Source: Rhizobium rhizogenes NBRC 13257
GTDB taxonomy: Bacteria > Pseudomonadota > Alphaproteobacteria > Rhizobiales > Rhizobiaceae
Assembly: GCF_000696095.1 (NCBI RefSeq)
Contig: NZ_BAYX01000008.1
Span: forward strand, 62,001 to 126,000
Length of the DNA: 64,000 nt
Direction: 5' to 3'
In this document: in pieces, positions 18,998 to 26,773 of the stretch
Layout: each line of letters begins with the position of its first letter
Position numbering within the stretch: position 1 is the stretch's first letter
Notes under the pieces: model-generated
The model's input: the letters and a program-made list of their open reading frames with translations, nothing else
The model's database searches: none
Told to the model about the DNA's origin: nothing
Made by a program: the position numbers and the translations under genes

Positions 18998-19900
18998 CTA
19001 CTGCATGCCGTGCGACGCCAGATGCTCGAAAAGATCCCGTGCAGGCGCCGTCAATTCCTCGCGCGCGCGGATGCAGACCGACAGCCGGCGCGTCGCCCAA
19101 TCATCGGCAAGGTGGATAGCTGTGATTTTGGTGGATCTGCCGCAGCGTCGCGCCGCTGTCTCGGGTACGATGCTGAGACCGACGCCGTCTGCCGCCATCT
19201 GGCAGATGGCCTCAAAGGTGCGCAGACGCACCCGCATCTTCAGCTTGACGCCCATCCTCACCGCCTGGGCGTCGATGTGATCCTGCAGCGCGCCGCCTGA
19301 GAGCCCGACGAAATGCTGGTGCAGGATATCGGCAAAGGCGATGCGCTTCTTCTCCGCCAGCGCGTGATCGCGGGGCATGACCACCACCAGCCGGTCGATG
19401 GCGAAGGGGCGCAGCTCCAGGCCGCTGGTGTCGACCGCATCCGAGAGAATGCCGATCTCCGCCAGCCCGGCCGCGATGGCCTTGGCGATCTCGATGCTCT
19501 GCCGCTCCTTCAGCTCGATATCGATCCGCGGATGGGCCGCCATCCAGGGCGCGAGCCGTTCGGGCAGGAATTCGGTGATCGTGGCGGTGTTGGCCGCCAG
19601 CCGGAGGGTGGCGCGCAGGCCGCTGGCATGTTCGCCGAGTTCGCCATGCATCTGCGCCATCTGCCGCTGGATCAGGCGGGCGTGATGCGCGAGAGCCTCG
19701 CCGGCCGGTGTCGGCGAGATCCCGCGACGACCGCGCTCGAGCAGCCTGACTTCACCAGTCGCCTCCATGTCGCGCAGGCGCTCGCTGGCGGCGGCCAGGG
19801 AAAGCCCGACATCCGCCGCGCCATGGGTGATGCTGCCGGCATCCACCACGGCAAGGAAAAGACGAAGATCGGTCAAGTCAAAGCGCATGTGGGTGAGCAT
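18998..19900 (-). CDS. LysR-family transcriptional regulator
   Basis: The 300-residue product has the LysR HTH (L-R-L-F-L-A-V-V-D-A-G-S, then A-A-S-E-R-L-R-D-M-E) and an effector domain with L-A-A-N-T-A and G-V-G-L-S-I-V-P segments. Starts at 19900 and 19888 are both possible and differ by four residues. It is divergent from a TauE/SafE-type membrane protein 86 bp away, the usual arrangement for a LysR regulator and its target, so it may control export or import of a sulfonate or another organic anion. Confidence 0.9.
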   Translation of the reverse strand: MLTHMRFDLTDLRLFLAVVDAGSITHGAADVGLSLAAASERLRDMEATGEVRLLERGRRGISPTPAGEALAHHARLIQRQMAQMHGELGEHASGLRATLRLAANTATITEFLPERLAPWMAAHPRIDIELKERQSIEIAKAIAAGLAEIGILSDAVDTSGLELRPFAIDRLVVVMPRDHALAEKKRIAFADILHQHFVGLSGGALQDHIDAQAVRMGVKLKMRVRLRTFEAICQMAADGVGLSIVPETAARRCGRSTKITAIHLADDWATRRLSVCIRAREELTAPARDLFEHLASHGMQ

Positions 19901-19986
19901 AACCGAGATCCAGCCTTCGGAACAGCCGAAGCCTGGCTATGGATCATCCGCATTGTGCCGGTCGCCAGATCCCTTATGTCAGCGGC

Positions 19987-20736
19987 ATGATGGATCATTC
20001 GATACTGCTCGTTGTCGCGATCGCCGCAACCTTCTTTGCCGCCGGCATCGTCAAGGGCGTCACCGGCATGGGGCTGCCGACGGTCGCCATGGGTGTGCTC
20101 GGCGCGCTGATCTCGCCGCTTGCCGCCGCCGGCTTGCTGATCGCCCCATCCTTCGTGACCAATGTCTGGCAGCTCTTCGCCGGCCCGAAATTCGGGCCGC
20201 TCCTGCGCAGGCTGTGGCCGATGATGCTGGCGATTGTCGTCGGCACTGTGGTGGGTTCATCGCTGCTGACCAGCGGCGACACTATGCTGACGACGGCAGC
20301 ACTTGGCGCGGCACTGGTGATCTACGCTGCTTATACGCTCACTGCCCGCCAACTCCGGGTGCCGGCGCGGCTGGAGCCGTGGCTGTCGCCCGCTATCGGC
20401 CTCGTCACCGGCGCCGTCACGGGCGGCACCGGCGTCTTCGTCATCCCGGCCGTGCCCTATCTGCAGGCGCTGGGTCTCGAAAAGGACGATCTGGTGCAGG
20501 CGCTCGGCCTGTCCTTCACCGTCTCCACCATGGCGCTCGCGGCCGGGCTTGCCTGGCGCGGCGCTTTCCAGCTCGACAATCTCGCCATGTCGGCGCTGGC
20601 GATCCTGCCGGCGCTTGCCGGCATGTGGGCCGGGCAGCTTATTCGCAACCGGGTCAGCCCGGCCACATTTAGGCTATGGTTCCTGATCTGCCTCCTTCTT
20701 CTTGGTGCCGAAATGCTCGCAAGGCCGTTTCTCTAA
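19987..20736 (+). CDS. TauE/SafE-family membrane transporter
   Basis: The 249-residue product has about eight hydrophobic helices with an internal duplication; the first half contains K-G-V-T-G-M-G-L-P-T-V-A and the second G-A-V-T-G-G-T-G-V-F-V-I-P, the repeated glycine motif of this family. Members move sulfite, sulfoacetate or similar organosulfur anions across the inner membrane. I chose the ATG at 19987; further starts at 19990 and 19939 are possible. The divergent LysR gene is the likely regulator. The substrate is not determinable. Confidence 0.88.
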   Translation: MMDHSILLVVAIAATFFAAGIVKGVTGMGLPTVAMGVLGALISPLAAAGLLIAPSFVTNVWQLFAGPKFGPLLRRLWPMMLAIVVGTVVGSSLLTSGDTMLTTAALGAALVIYAAYTLTARQLRVPARLEPWLSPAIGLVTGAVTGGTGVFVIPAVPYLQALGLEKDDLVQALGLSFTVSTMALAAGLAWRGAFQLDNLAMSALAILPALAGMWAGQLIRNRVSPATFRLWFLICLLLLGAEMLARPFL

Positions 20737-20754
20737 ACGCGGTATCAGCCAACA

Positions 20755-22050
20755 TTATGAGAGAGCCTGGGTTGCGTTTGCCGGCATGACCCGCAACGTC
20801 AGTCCCCAGAAAGCGAGGGCGAGGGCGCTGATGCCGGCGCCGAGCAGGCAGACGCCAAGCCAGCCGGCATGGGCATAGGCGAGCGTCGACATGGACGAAC
20901 CCAGCGCGCTGCCGATGGAGTAGAAGACCATGTAGCCCGCCGTCAGCCGGCTCTGCGCGTCGGGCCGCACGCGGTAGATCATTGCCTGGTTGGTCACATG
21001 CACGGCCTGAAGGCCGAAGTCGATGACGATGACGCCGATGACCAGCCAGAGGATCGAATGCGGCAGCAGGGAGATCGGCCCCCAGGCGAGCAGCATCAGC
21101 GCCAGCGAAATACCGGTGGTGCGCTGCCCCAATCCCCGATCCGTCCATCGCCCGGCCCTGGTCGCACCCAGCGCTCCGGCCACGCCGGCAAGCCCGAACA
21201 GGCCAATCGCTGTGTGCGACAGCGAGAAGGGCGGCGCGCTCAACGGCAGCACAAGCGGCGTCAGCAGTGTCGTGATGTTGGCGAAGATCAGCATGCAGAT
21301 GATGCCGCGGATCAGCAGCGCCGGTTCGGAGACGAGCAGCCCGAATAGCGAGCCGATCAGGCGCGGATAGGACATCGACGCCGGGCGCGCTTCCTGCCGG
21401 GGCAAGGCCTTCCAGAGCAGCGCGACGATGATAAGCGTCGCTGCCGCCGAAACGAGATAGACCGTCCGCCAGCCCGAGAGATCGGTGAGCGTGCCGGCGA
21501 CGGTGCGGGCAAGCAGAATGCCGAGCACGATCCCGCTGGTGACGACCCCGACGATATGGCCACGCTCGGCTGGTGGGGCAAGGCTTGCGGCATAAGCGAC
21601 AAAGGCTTGTGTTACCACCGCCAGCAACCCCATGACCGCCATCACCACCAGCAGCATGTTTCCGCTGGAGGCGAAGCCGATGGCGATGAGTGCTGCGACG
21701 GAGAGCAGCGATTGTGCGATCACCAGCCGGCGCCGGTCGATAAGATCGCCGATCGGAACCAGTAGGATTAGCCCCAGTCCATAGCCGACCTGGGTCGCCC
21801 CGACGATTAGCCCCGCATGAGCGCGCGACAGGCCGAGATCGTCGGCCATCACATCGAGCATCGGATGCGCGAAATAGGCATTGGCCACCGCCAGCCCGCT
21901 CGCCACCGCGAAGAGCAGCATGATCGCGCGCGACAGCGGCGGTGTTTGGCGCGGCTCGCCGTGACTGGACGCCCACTGTTCCGTCTTGTCGGAGACTATC
22001 TTCGTCTTGGCAAAATCGGCGTCCAGCACCACATCATCATCGGATCGCAT
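20755..22050 (-). CDS. Major facilitator superfamily transporter
   Basis: The 431-residue product has a hydrophilic N-terminus of about 40 residues and then 12 predicted helices. The loop after helix 2 contains G-D-L-I-D-R-R-R, the MFS signature G-x-x-x-D-R-x-R. The pattern A-N-A-Y-F-A-H-P-M-L and the overall layout are those of drug-efflux type permeases. An AGGAGCCGGG site precedes the ATG. It is divergent from an HxlR regulator with two shared palindromes between them, so it is likely induced by a reactive or electrophilic compound. The transported substrate is unknown. Confidence 0.9.
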   Translation of the reverse strand: MRSDDDVVLDADFAKTKIVSDKTEQWASSHGEPRQTPPLSRAIMLLFAVASGLAVANAYFAHPMLDVMADDLGLSRAHAGLIVGATQVGYGLGLILLVPIGDLIDRRRLVIAQSLLSVAALIAIGFASSGNMLLVVMAVMGLLAVVTQAFVAYAASLAPPAERGHIVGVVTSGIVLGILLARTVAGTLTDLSGWRTVYLVSAAATLIIVALLWKALPRQEARPASMSYPRLIGSLFGLLVSEPALLIRGIICMLIFANITTLLTPLVLPLSAPPFSLSHTAIGLFGLAGVAGALGATRAGRWTDRGLGQRTTGISLALMLLAWGPISLLPHSILWLVIGVIVIDFGLQAVHVTNQAMIYRVRPDAQSRLTAGYMVFYSIGSALGSSMSTLAYAHAGWLGVCLLGAGISALALAFWGLTLRVMPANATQALS

Positions 22051-22070
22051 CCCGGCTCCTCCATTGATTC

Positions 22071-22123
22071 GGTTTTATAATGAAACCATTTGATCAATAG
22101 TGGATTGGTTTTATAATGCAACT
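22071..22123. promoter_or_regulatory. Pair of HxlR-type operators
   Basis: GGTTTTATAATGAAACC at 22071-22087 is an inverted repeat with GGTTT/AAACC arms. A second copy, GGTTTTATAATGCAACT at 22107-22123, matches it at 15 of 17 positions and starts 36 bp downstream. Both lie between the divergent MFS and HxlR genes and probably bind the HxlR dimer; the TATAAT core may also serve as a -10 box. Confidence 0.65.
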
Positions 22124-22145
22124 GCTATCTATCGAAGGAAGACGC

Positions 22146-22604
22146 ATGGTCGGGCGAAAGAGCCTCAGCGGAAATTATTGCCCGAGCGCACGATCGCTGG
22201 ATGTGATCGGCGACTGGTGGTCGCTGTTGATCGTCCGCGACGCCTTCGATGGGCTGACGCGTTTCGGCGAATTCCAGAAAAGCCTTGGTATTGCCAAGAA
22301 TATCCTGGCCCAGCGGCTGCGCACGCTGGTCGAGCGCGGCATTCTCACGTCGGTTCCGGCGGCCAATGGCGGAGCACATCAGGAATATCATCTAACCGAC
22401 ATGGGCCGCGATCTCTTCCCGGTCATGGTGGCGCTGCGGCAATGGGGAGAGCGCTATCTGTTCGAGCCGGGCGAGCCGCATTCAAAGCTGGTCGATCGCG
22501 ACACCGGCCGGCCCATCCGCCTCGACGTCCGAACGGATGACGGCAACGCAGTCACCGCCGACAAGGCGCTTATTCTCAAGGTGCCTGTCGCGGACGAGGA
22601 GTGA
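22146..22604 (+). CDS. HxlR-family transcriptional regulator
   Basis: A 152-residue protein with the conserved HxlR opening Y-C-P-S-A-R-S-L-D-V-I-G-D-W-W-S-L-L-I and R-F-G-E-F-Q-K-S-L-G-I-A-K-N. The cysteine near residue 12 is at the position used for redox or electrophile sensing in some relatives. The ATG at 22146 follows AAGGAAG; an ATG ten codons earlier is possible. Its divergent neighbour is an MFS transporter, and two palindromes lie between, supporting a local repressor or activator role. Confidence 0.9.
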   Translation: MVGRKSLSGNYCPSARSLDVIGDWWSLLIVRDAFDGLTRFGEFQKSLGIAKNILAQRLRTLVERGILTSVPAANGGAHQEYHLTDMGRDLFPVMVALRQWGERYLFEPGEPHSKLVDRDTGRPIRLDVRTDDGNAVTADKALILKVPVADEE

Positions 22605-22652
22605 CAGGTCAAGCCGCCAACCGGCCCTGCATCCTCTGTGCCGACTCTTCCA

Positions 22653-23759
22653 TCAGCTCACGCCGGCAAAGCTTCCCGACAGCGTCAGGTCGGGAAAATA
22701 GCCCTCAGGCTTGTAGCCGACCGTCTTTCCGCCCGTCAGACCTCCCTGGATTTCCGAACCGAAGAAAGAATAGGGGAATGTCGGGGGCAGGGCGCTCACC
22801 TCGTCCAGGCGGCGGCGCAGTTCGGGCGGGATCTCGAACTCTACCGCGCCGAGATTGTCCTTGAGCTGGTCTAGCCTGGTGGCGCCGAGGATGACCGAGG
22901 CCACGCCCGGCTGCGTCATCACCCAGTTCACGGCCACCTGCGCCATGCTGCGGCCAAGCGCAGCCGATACTTTTTCAAGCTCGGCGACGATGGCCCAGTT
23001 CCGCTCGGTGAATTTCTGGAAGCCGGGATTGCTTGTGCCGCGTACCTTCTCAAGCCGTCCGCTCACCTGCTCCCTGGAATCGGACCGGTATTTCCCGCTC
23101 AGGAAGCCGCTTGCTAGCGGGCTCCAGACCATGATGCCGGCACCATAGCGGCTGCCGAAGGGGATGAATTCCTGCTCGATATTGCGCTCCGCCAGCGAGT
23201 ATTCCATTTGCAATGCCGAGACCGGTTCATATCCCCGGTGTTCGGCCACTGCCTGCGCGCGGCTGGCATACCAAGCCGGCACGTCGGAAAGGCCGACATG
23301 CCGAACTTTACCGGAGCGGACGAGATCGTCGAGCGTACGCATGACTTCCTCTGGCGGCGTCAGCCGGTCCCAGCAATGCAGCAAATAGAGGTCGATATGG
23401 TCGGTGTTCAGCCGCTTCAGCGAGCCTTCGACCGCGCGCAAAATGTTCTTGCGGCCATTGCCAGCGATGTTCGGGTTGTTGCCGGCGATATTCATGCTGA
23501 ACTTGGTGGCGATCACCGCCTCGTCACGCAGACCGCGCTCGGCGATGAATTCGCCCAGCCACGCTTCCGATGTCCCGCCGGTATAGGCGTCGGCCGTGTC
23601 GAAGAAATTGCCCCCGGCCTCGACATAGGCGTCGAACATGGCGCGTGCGGTGTCCTTGTCCGCGCCCCAGCCCCATTCCGTGCCGAAGGTCATGGTGCCG
23701 AGCGTAAGCCGCGGCACCTTCAGGCCGCTATTGCCGAGTGTGTAATAGGTCATGCCCAT
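22653..23759 (-). CDS. Aldo/keto reductase
   Basis: The 368-residue NADPH-dependent reductase shows the AKR tetrad in order: Asp and Tyr in F-F-D-T-A-D-A-Y, Lys in I-A-T-K-F-S and His in Y-L-L-H-C-W-D. The cofactor site near the C-terminus reads S-V-I-L-G-A-T-R. It resembles bacterial AKR11/12-type oxidoreductases that reduce aldehydes or sugars. Divergent from it is a LysR gene, 136 bp away, which probably controls it. It ends 48 bp from the HxlR gene, convergent. Confidence 0.92.
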   Translation of the reverse strand: MGMTYYTLGNSGLKVPRLTLGTMTFGTEWGWGADKDTARAMFDAYVEAGGNFFDTADAYTGGTSEAWLGEFIAERGLRDEAVIATKFSMNIAGNNPNIAGNGRKNILRAVEGSLKRLNTDHIDLYLLHCWDRLTPPEEVMRTLDDLVRSGKVRHVGLSDVPAWYASRAQAVAEHRGYEPVSALQMEYSLAERNIEQEFIPFGSRYGAGIMVWSPLASGFLSGKYRSDSREQVSGRLEKVRGTSNPGFQKFTERNWAIVAELEKVSAALGRSMAQVAVNWVMTQPGVASVILGATRLDQLKDNLGAVEFEIPPELRRRLDEVSALPPTFPYSFFGSEIQGGLTGGKTVGYKPEGYFPDLTLSGSFAGVS

Positions 23760-23895
23760 GGGTTTGATCCTCGCTCATAGATCCTGTGCGTTTGGCAGGT
23801 TCTCCTGCGTCGCGGTTCGCCGGCGTAGGATGCGCAAAAGGCATCTATTCGATAAGATCGTTTATTCCGCATGCAGTGTGCGATATGGTGCATGA

Positions 23896-24807
23896 ATGGA
23901 TCGCGACCTGCTTGCCCATCTGCCGGTTATCGTTGCCGTGGCGCGACGCAGTGGCTTTGCCGCCGCTGCCGCCGAACTCGGCATGAGCCCATCGGCGGTC
24001 AGCCATGCCGTGCGGCTGGTGGAGGAGCGGTTGGGGCAGCCGCTATTTGCCCGCACGACCCGCAGCGTTGCGCTGACGGATGCGGGCAAGAGCCTGGTCG
24101 GGACGCTGGCCCCGGCCCTGCAGGATATTCACGAGCGAATGGAGCGCATCCGCTCTGTCAAGGGGCGACCCAGCGGCCTGCTGCGGATCAATGCCGCGAG
24201 GATATCCCTGCCGCTTGCCGTAACCCCGATCGTCGCCGCAATGGCGGAGCGCTATCCCGATGTCGAGGTCGAGATATTCTCCGATGAGCGTCTGACCGAT
24301 ATCGTCTCCGAAGGCTTCGACGCCGGCATCCGCATCGGCGAGATGATCGCGCAGGACATGGTGGCGGTGCGGCTGACGTCGCCGTTCCGTTCCATCGTGG
24401 TCGCATCGCCCGGCTACATCGGCAGCCGCGGTCGCCCGATGAATCTCACGGATCTTTCGCAGCACAATTGCATTGGTTACCGGCTCATTCGCTCCGGCGG
24501 GCTCTACCAGTGGGACCTAGTACAGGACGGCCGGGATGTCGCCGTGGCGGTACGAGGTTCGGCGATCGTCACGGAATCGCACTCGGCCGTCGAACTGGCG
24601 CTGGCCGGCGTTGGCCTCGCCTATGTGTTCGAACCTCTGGTAAAGGCCGATATTGCCGCGGGCAGGCTCATTCAGGTGCTGGATCCCTACGCCGTTACCG
24701 AAGACGGCCTATTCCTCTATTTCCCCCGCCGCGCCGAATTGGCGCCGAAGCTCAGAGCCTTCATCGACACCGCGCGGAGCGTCAGCCGCGCTATCAGCGA
24801 ATCTTAG
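23896..24807 (+). CDS. LysR-family transcriptional regulator
   Basis: The 303-residue product has a LysR HTH (A-A-A-A-E-L-G-M-S-P-S-A-V-S-H-A-V-R) and an effector domain with G-R-P-S-G-L-L-R-I-N-A, D-A-G-I-R-I-G and G-V-G-L-A-Y-V-F-E-P, the pattern of the LysR subgroup that controls divergent oxidoreductases. Its target is probably the aldo/keto reductase on the other side of the shared intergenic region. The gene ends 55 bp before the left attachment repeat of the integrated element, so it marks the edge of the core chromosome. Confidence 0.9.
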   Translation: MDRDLLAHLPVIVAVARRSGFAAAAAELGMSPSAVSHAVRLVEERLGQPLFARTTRSVALTDAGKSLVGTLAPALQDIHERMERIRSVKGRPSGLLRINAARISLPLAVTPIVAAMAERYPDVEVEIFSDERLTDIVSEGFDAGIRIGEMIAQDMVAVRLTSPFRSIVVASPGYIGSRGRPMNLTDLSQHNCIGYRLIRSGGLYQWDLVQDGRDVAVAVRGSAIVTESHSAVELALAGVGLAYVFEPLVKADIAAGRLIQVLDPYAVTEDGLFLYFPRRAELAPKLRAFIDTARSVSRAISES

Positions 24808-24839
24808 ATTTGCCACGGGTATAGGCCGTCTGATGTTGA

Positions 24840-25130
24840 TGTCTGGAAATAAATAGCCATAGAGATGGCGGACAAGGTGGAAATCCCCCGCCGAAGGAAA
24901 AACAGGGCGTTAGTTCACCCAATAGCGAAAAATCGAGCCTTGAAAACATTGATGCTTCTGACGCGGTTCCCAACTCCGCAGATGCGGCCGCTCGATGGCT
25001 TGTCCTCAATCGAGCGACCATCGTTGGCGCGGTCATCCCTGCCATCAAAGCGAAGTTCGGCCTTAGCAACATCGATGCGATAGAGGCGACTAAGCGCGCC
25101 CACGCTCTCCAGTATGGGGAGCGTCCGTGA
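24840..25130 (+). CDS. Small element gene without a visible start codon
   Basis: The frame ending with TGA at 25128-25130 is open from 24840 and its last 55 codons look genuinely coding: D-A-A-A-R-W-L-V-L-N-R-A, I-V-G-A-V-I-P-A-I-K, L-S-N-I-D-A-I-E-A-T. The pattern resembles small proteins found ahead of HTH genes in rhizobial elements. The TGA overlaps the ATG of the next gene (TGATG), supporting translation. No ATG, GTG or TTG exists in this frame, which runs back across the attachment repeat. Either the 5' end was lost or changed by integration or a frameshift, or a rare start such as ATT is used. Confidence 0.4.
   Translation, partial: CLEINSHRDGGQGGNPPPKEKQGVSSPNSEKSSLENIDASDAVPNSADAAARWLVLNRATIVGAVIPAIKAKFGLSNIDAIEATKRAHALQYGERP
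24863..24880. repeat. Left attachment repeat
   Basis: This 18-bp sequence, AGATGGCGGACAAGGTGG, is identical to 35178-35195. Fifteen of its bases equal the 3' end of the tRNA-Ser gene read in reverse, while the sequence to its right departs from the tRNA at once. It therefore marks the distal junction created by integration. Confidence 0.85.
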
Positions 25131-25840
25131 TGTCGGAATTCAAGATATCCGCCGCGCTGCTTCGCACACTGCCGCGCCTGATGTCGCGCGCTGATCCGAC
25201 CCGCGATCAGCGCTTCGCAAGCGGAGAAGGCACAAAGGCGGCAACTGAGGCATATCAGCGTCAGAGCGCATCCATCGCGGCCGGTCGCGTCGTGAAGCAG
25301 AGCGCGAGACGAAAGCCGCTTCCTGAAGAGCGTGAGAAGGCCATTGGCCGGCGCCGCACATGGGCGGGAGGTGGCAATATGCCTCCTGGCGTGCGTGCCG
25401 GCTACTCTGAGGCTGAGCGCGCCGCGTTGTCGGTTATTGCAGAGCGGTGCAAGCATCGCGGCTATTGCGATCTCTGCCTCGACGAGATCGCGCGCCTGGC
25501 TGGCGCTAGTCGCACCTCCGTACAGAACGCCATCCGTAAGGCTCGTTCGAAAGAGCGCGGGCACATCAGCGTCCGTGAGCGCCCGCAGGAAGGCCGCAAG
25601 AGCCTCACGAACATCATCAGGATCGTTTGCAGCTCGTGGCTGAAGTGGATCGAGAGGGCGATAGGGTTCAAACGTCTGAACACTTCAAAGACTGGAGTTA
25701 AAAACTCCCTCTCTCTTTATGCAGCGCGTCTGAAAATGGCTTTGGAGGGGAGTGAAGACGCGGCCTCTGAAACCGTATTCCAAGCGTCCCGCCAAGACGC
25801 GCGTTCAGCGCATAGCTTCGCAGGCGTCGCCGGTGGATGA
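25130..25840 (+). CDS. Helix-turn-helix protein of the integrated element
   Basis: A 236-residue protein. The central part, about residues 85-165, reads like a winged helix: E-R-A-A-L-S-V-I-A-E-R-C, C-D-L-C-L-D-E-I-A-R-L-A-G-A-S-R-T-S-V-Q-N-A and K-S-L-T-N-I-I-R-I. Flanking regions are basic and low-complexity. Similar proteins occur in rhizobial genomic islands and are often presumed to act in replication or regulation; neither is proven here. The ATG overlaps the preceding stop codon. The C-terminal ~40 residues have weak character. Confidence 0.75.
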   Translation: MSEFKISAALLRTLPRLMSRADPTRDQRFASGEGTKAATEAYQRQSASIAAGRVVKQSARRKPLPEEREKAIGRRRTWAGGGNMPPGVRAGYSEAERAALSVIAERCKHRGYCDLCLDEIARLAGASRTSVQNAIRKARSKERGHISVRERPQEGRKSLTNIIRIVCSSWLKWIERAIGFKRLNTSKTGVKNSLSLYAARLKMALEGSEDAASETVFQASRQDARSAHSFAGVAGG

Positions 25841-25977
25841 AATCGAGATCCTGACGCAGCCGATGCCGAGGGTGGGGGGTCGAAAGTCTGGAACCGCCGG
25901 CGCCCTAGACCCGCGTCCCCCTCATGTGGAGATTTTTTTGTTTTGGCGCTGATTTTTTACCGGAAAGGCGAAGAAAT

Positions 25978-26313
25978 ATGGGCTTTCAACAGGGGGAGAA
26001 AAACCAAGCCATTGAAAATAATGGTGAAAATAGTTCGCCTGAAGGCGAAAGCTCTGAAAAACGGGTATTTTTTACCGGAGGGCAGCGTCGGCATTTGTGC
26101 ATCATCTGCGACTGCGAATTTGAACGAGGACCCCGCTCTCCCGCCGTCACATGCTCGGAGGAGTGCAGCCGAGAGCGGCGGCTCAGATATGGCGCGAGCT
26201 ATCGCCAGCAAGGTCGGGAGGCCAAGGCGCGGATGCTCGAAATGTTCGGCGGTCGAAGGCCTACCGAGGAAGAAATTTTTCAACTCCTGCAACAACGAAA
26301 GAACCGGAAATGA
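25978..26313 (+). CDS. Small zinc-ribbon-like protein
   Basis: A 111-residue hydrophilic protein with two cysteine pairs, C-I-I-C-D-C near residue 42 and T-C-S-E-E-C near residue 60, spaced like a treble-clef or zinc-ribbon finger. The C-terminus is helical and charged. A GGAAAGG ribosome-binding site precedes the ATG. It sits between the HTH gene and the capsid gene, a place where satellites and phages often keep HNH-type or DNA-binding proteins; no HNH motif is visible. Function unknown. Confidence 0.65.
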   Translation: MGFQQGEKNQAIENNGENSSPEGESSEKRVFFTGGQRRHLCIICDCEFERGPRSPAVTCSEECSRERRLRYGASYRQQGREAKARMLEMFGGRRPTEEEIFQLLQQRKNRK

Positions 26314-26549
26314 ACATCACTGATCAACCTACCTTCGCCGAACGCGACGCCAAGTCCAAGGCCGTCGCTCGTGCCGTTTCTCGACTTGCCGACAATCTCG
26401 GCTATGACGCGGACATCGTGTTTGAGGGCGCGCTGCTTGGGGCATGTGCAGCGCTCCTGTCTCGCGGTGCTTCGAACGACGACGTTGCGAAACTGCTGGA
26501 AAACTCTGGTCGCTTCATCCGGACTCTTGACCAGGACAACGAGTCATGA
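26310..26549 (+). CDS. Small hypothetical protein
   Basis: The 79-residue product starts at an ATG that overlaps the preceding stop by four bases (ATGA), the main evidence that it is translated. It has a hydrophilic N-terminal third and an alanine-rich helical middle (E-G-A-L-L-G-A-C-A-A-L-L), ending with an acidic tail. I recognise no family. It ends 224 bp before the capsid gene. Confidence 0.6.
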   Translation: MNITDQPTFAERDAKSKAVARAVSRLADNLGYDADIVFEGALLGACAALLSRGASNDDVAKLLENSGRFIRTLDQDNES

Positions 26550-26604
26550 CAGCCTCACCCTGTTTCGTCCTCTGCCTTCAATCGGCAGGTCAAAGCGACA
26601 ACTT

Positions 26605-26690
26605 GCACGCCAGGCGCTGCAAGGCTGGGCTGTCAGAGGATAGATCGCTCGCACGCCAGGCGCTGCGAGGACGGGCACGCCAGGCGCTGC
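26605..26690. repeat. Three copies of a 16-bp repeat upstream of the capsid gene
   Basis: GCACGCCAGGCGCTGC occurs exactly at 26605-26620, 26651-26666 and 26675-26690. Each unit contains a hairpin-forming CGCCAGGCG. They lie in a 224-bp stretch with no supported gene and end 83 bp before the capsid start. They may bind a regulator or fold in the capsid mRNA leader. Irregular spacing (46 and 24 bp between starts) and the lack of spacers of equal length rule against CRISPR. Confidence 0.75.
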
Positions 26691-26773
26691 CTCTATACCA
26701 TTTTCCCAATTTAACCGTTCGACGGGCAGTGACGCCGTGTGCGCGCCCGATCGACTTTTCTACGGAGACCGCT

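Noticed and set aside
24865..25083. 72-codon frame starting with ATG in the left attachment repeat
   Set aside because: Residues are low-complexity and basic, whereas another frame over the same bases has coding character and couples to the next gene by TGATG.
25752..25952. 66-codon frame after the HTH gene, starting with GTG
   Set aside because: It overlaps the HTH gene for most of its coding-like part and ends in atypical residues; no ribosome-binding site is clear.
26605..26690. CRISPR array
   Set aside because: Only three 16-bp repeats with unequal 30- and 8-bp intervals; no cas genes nearby.
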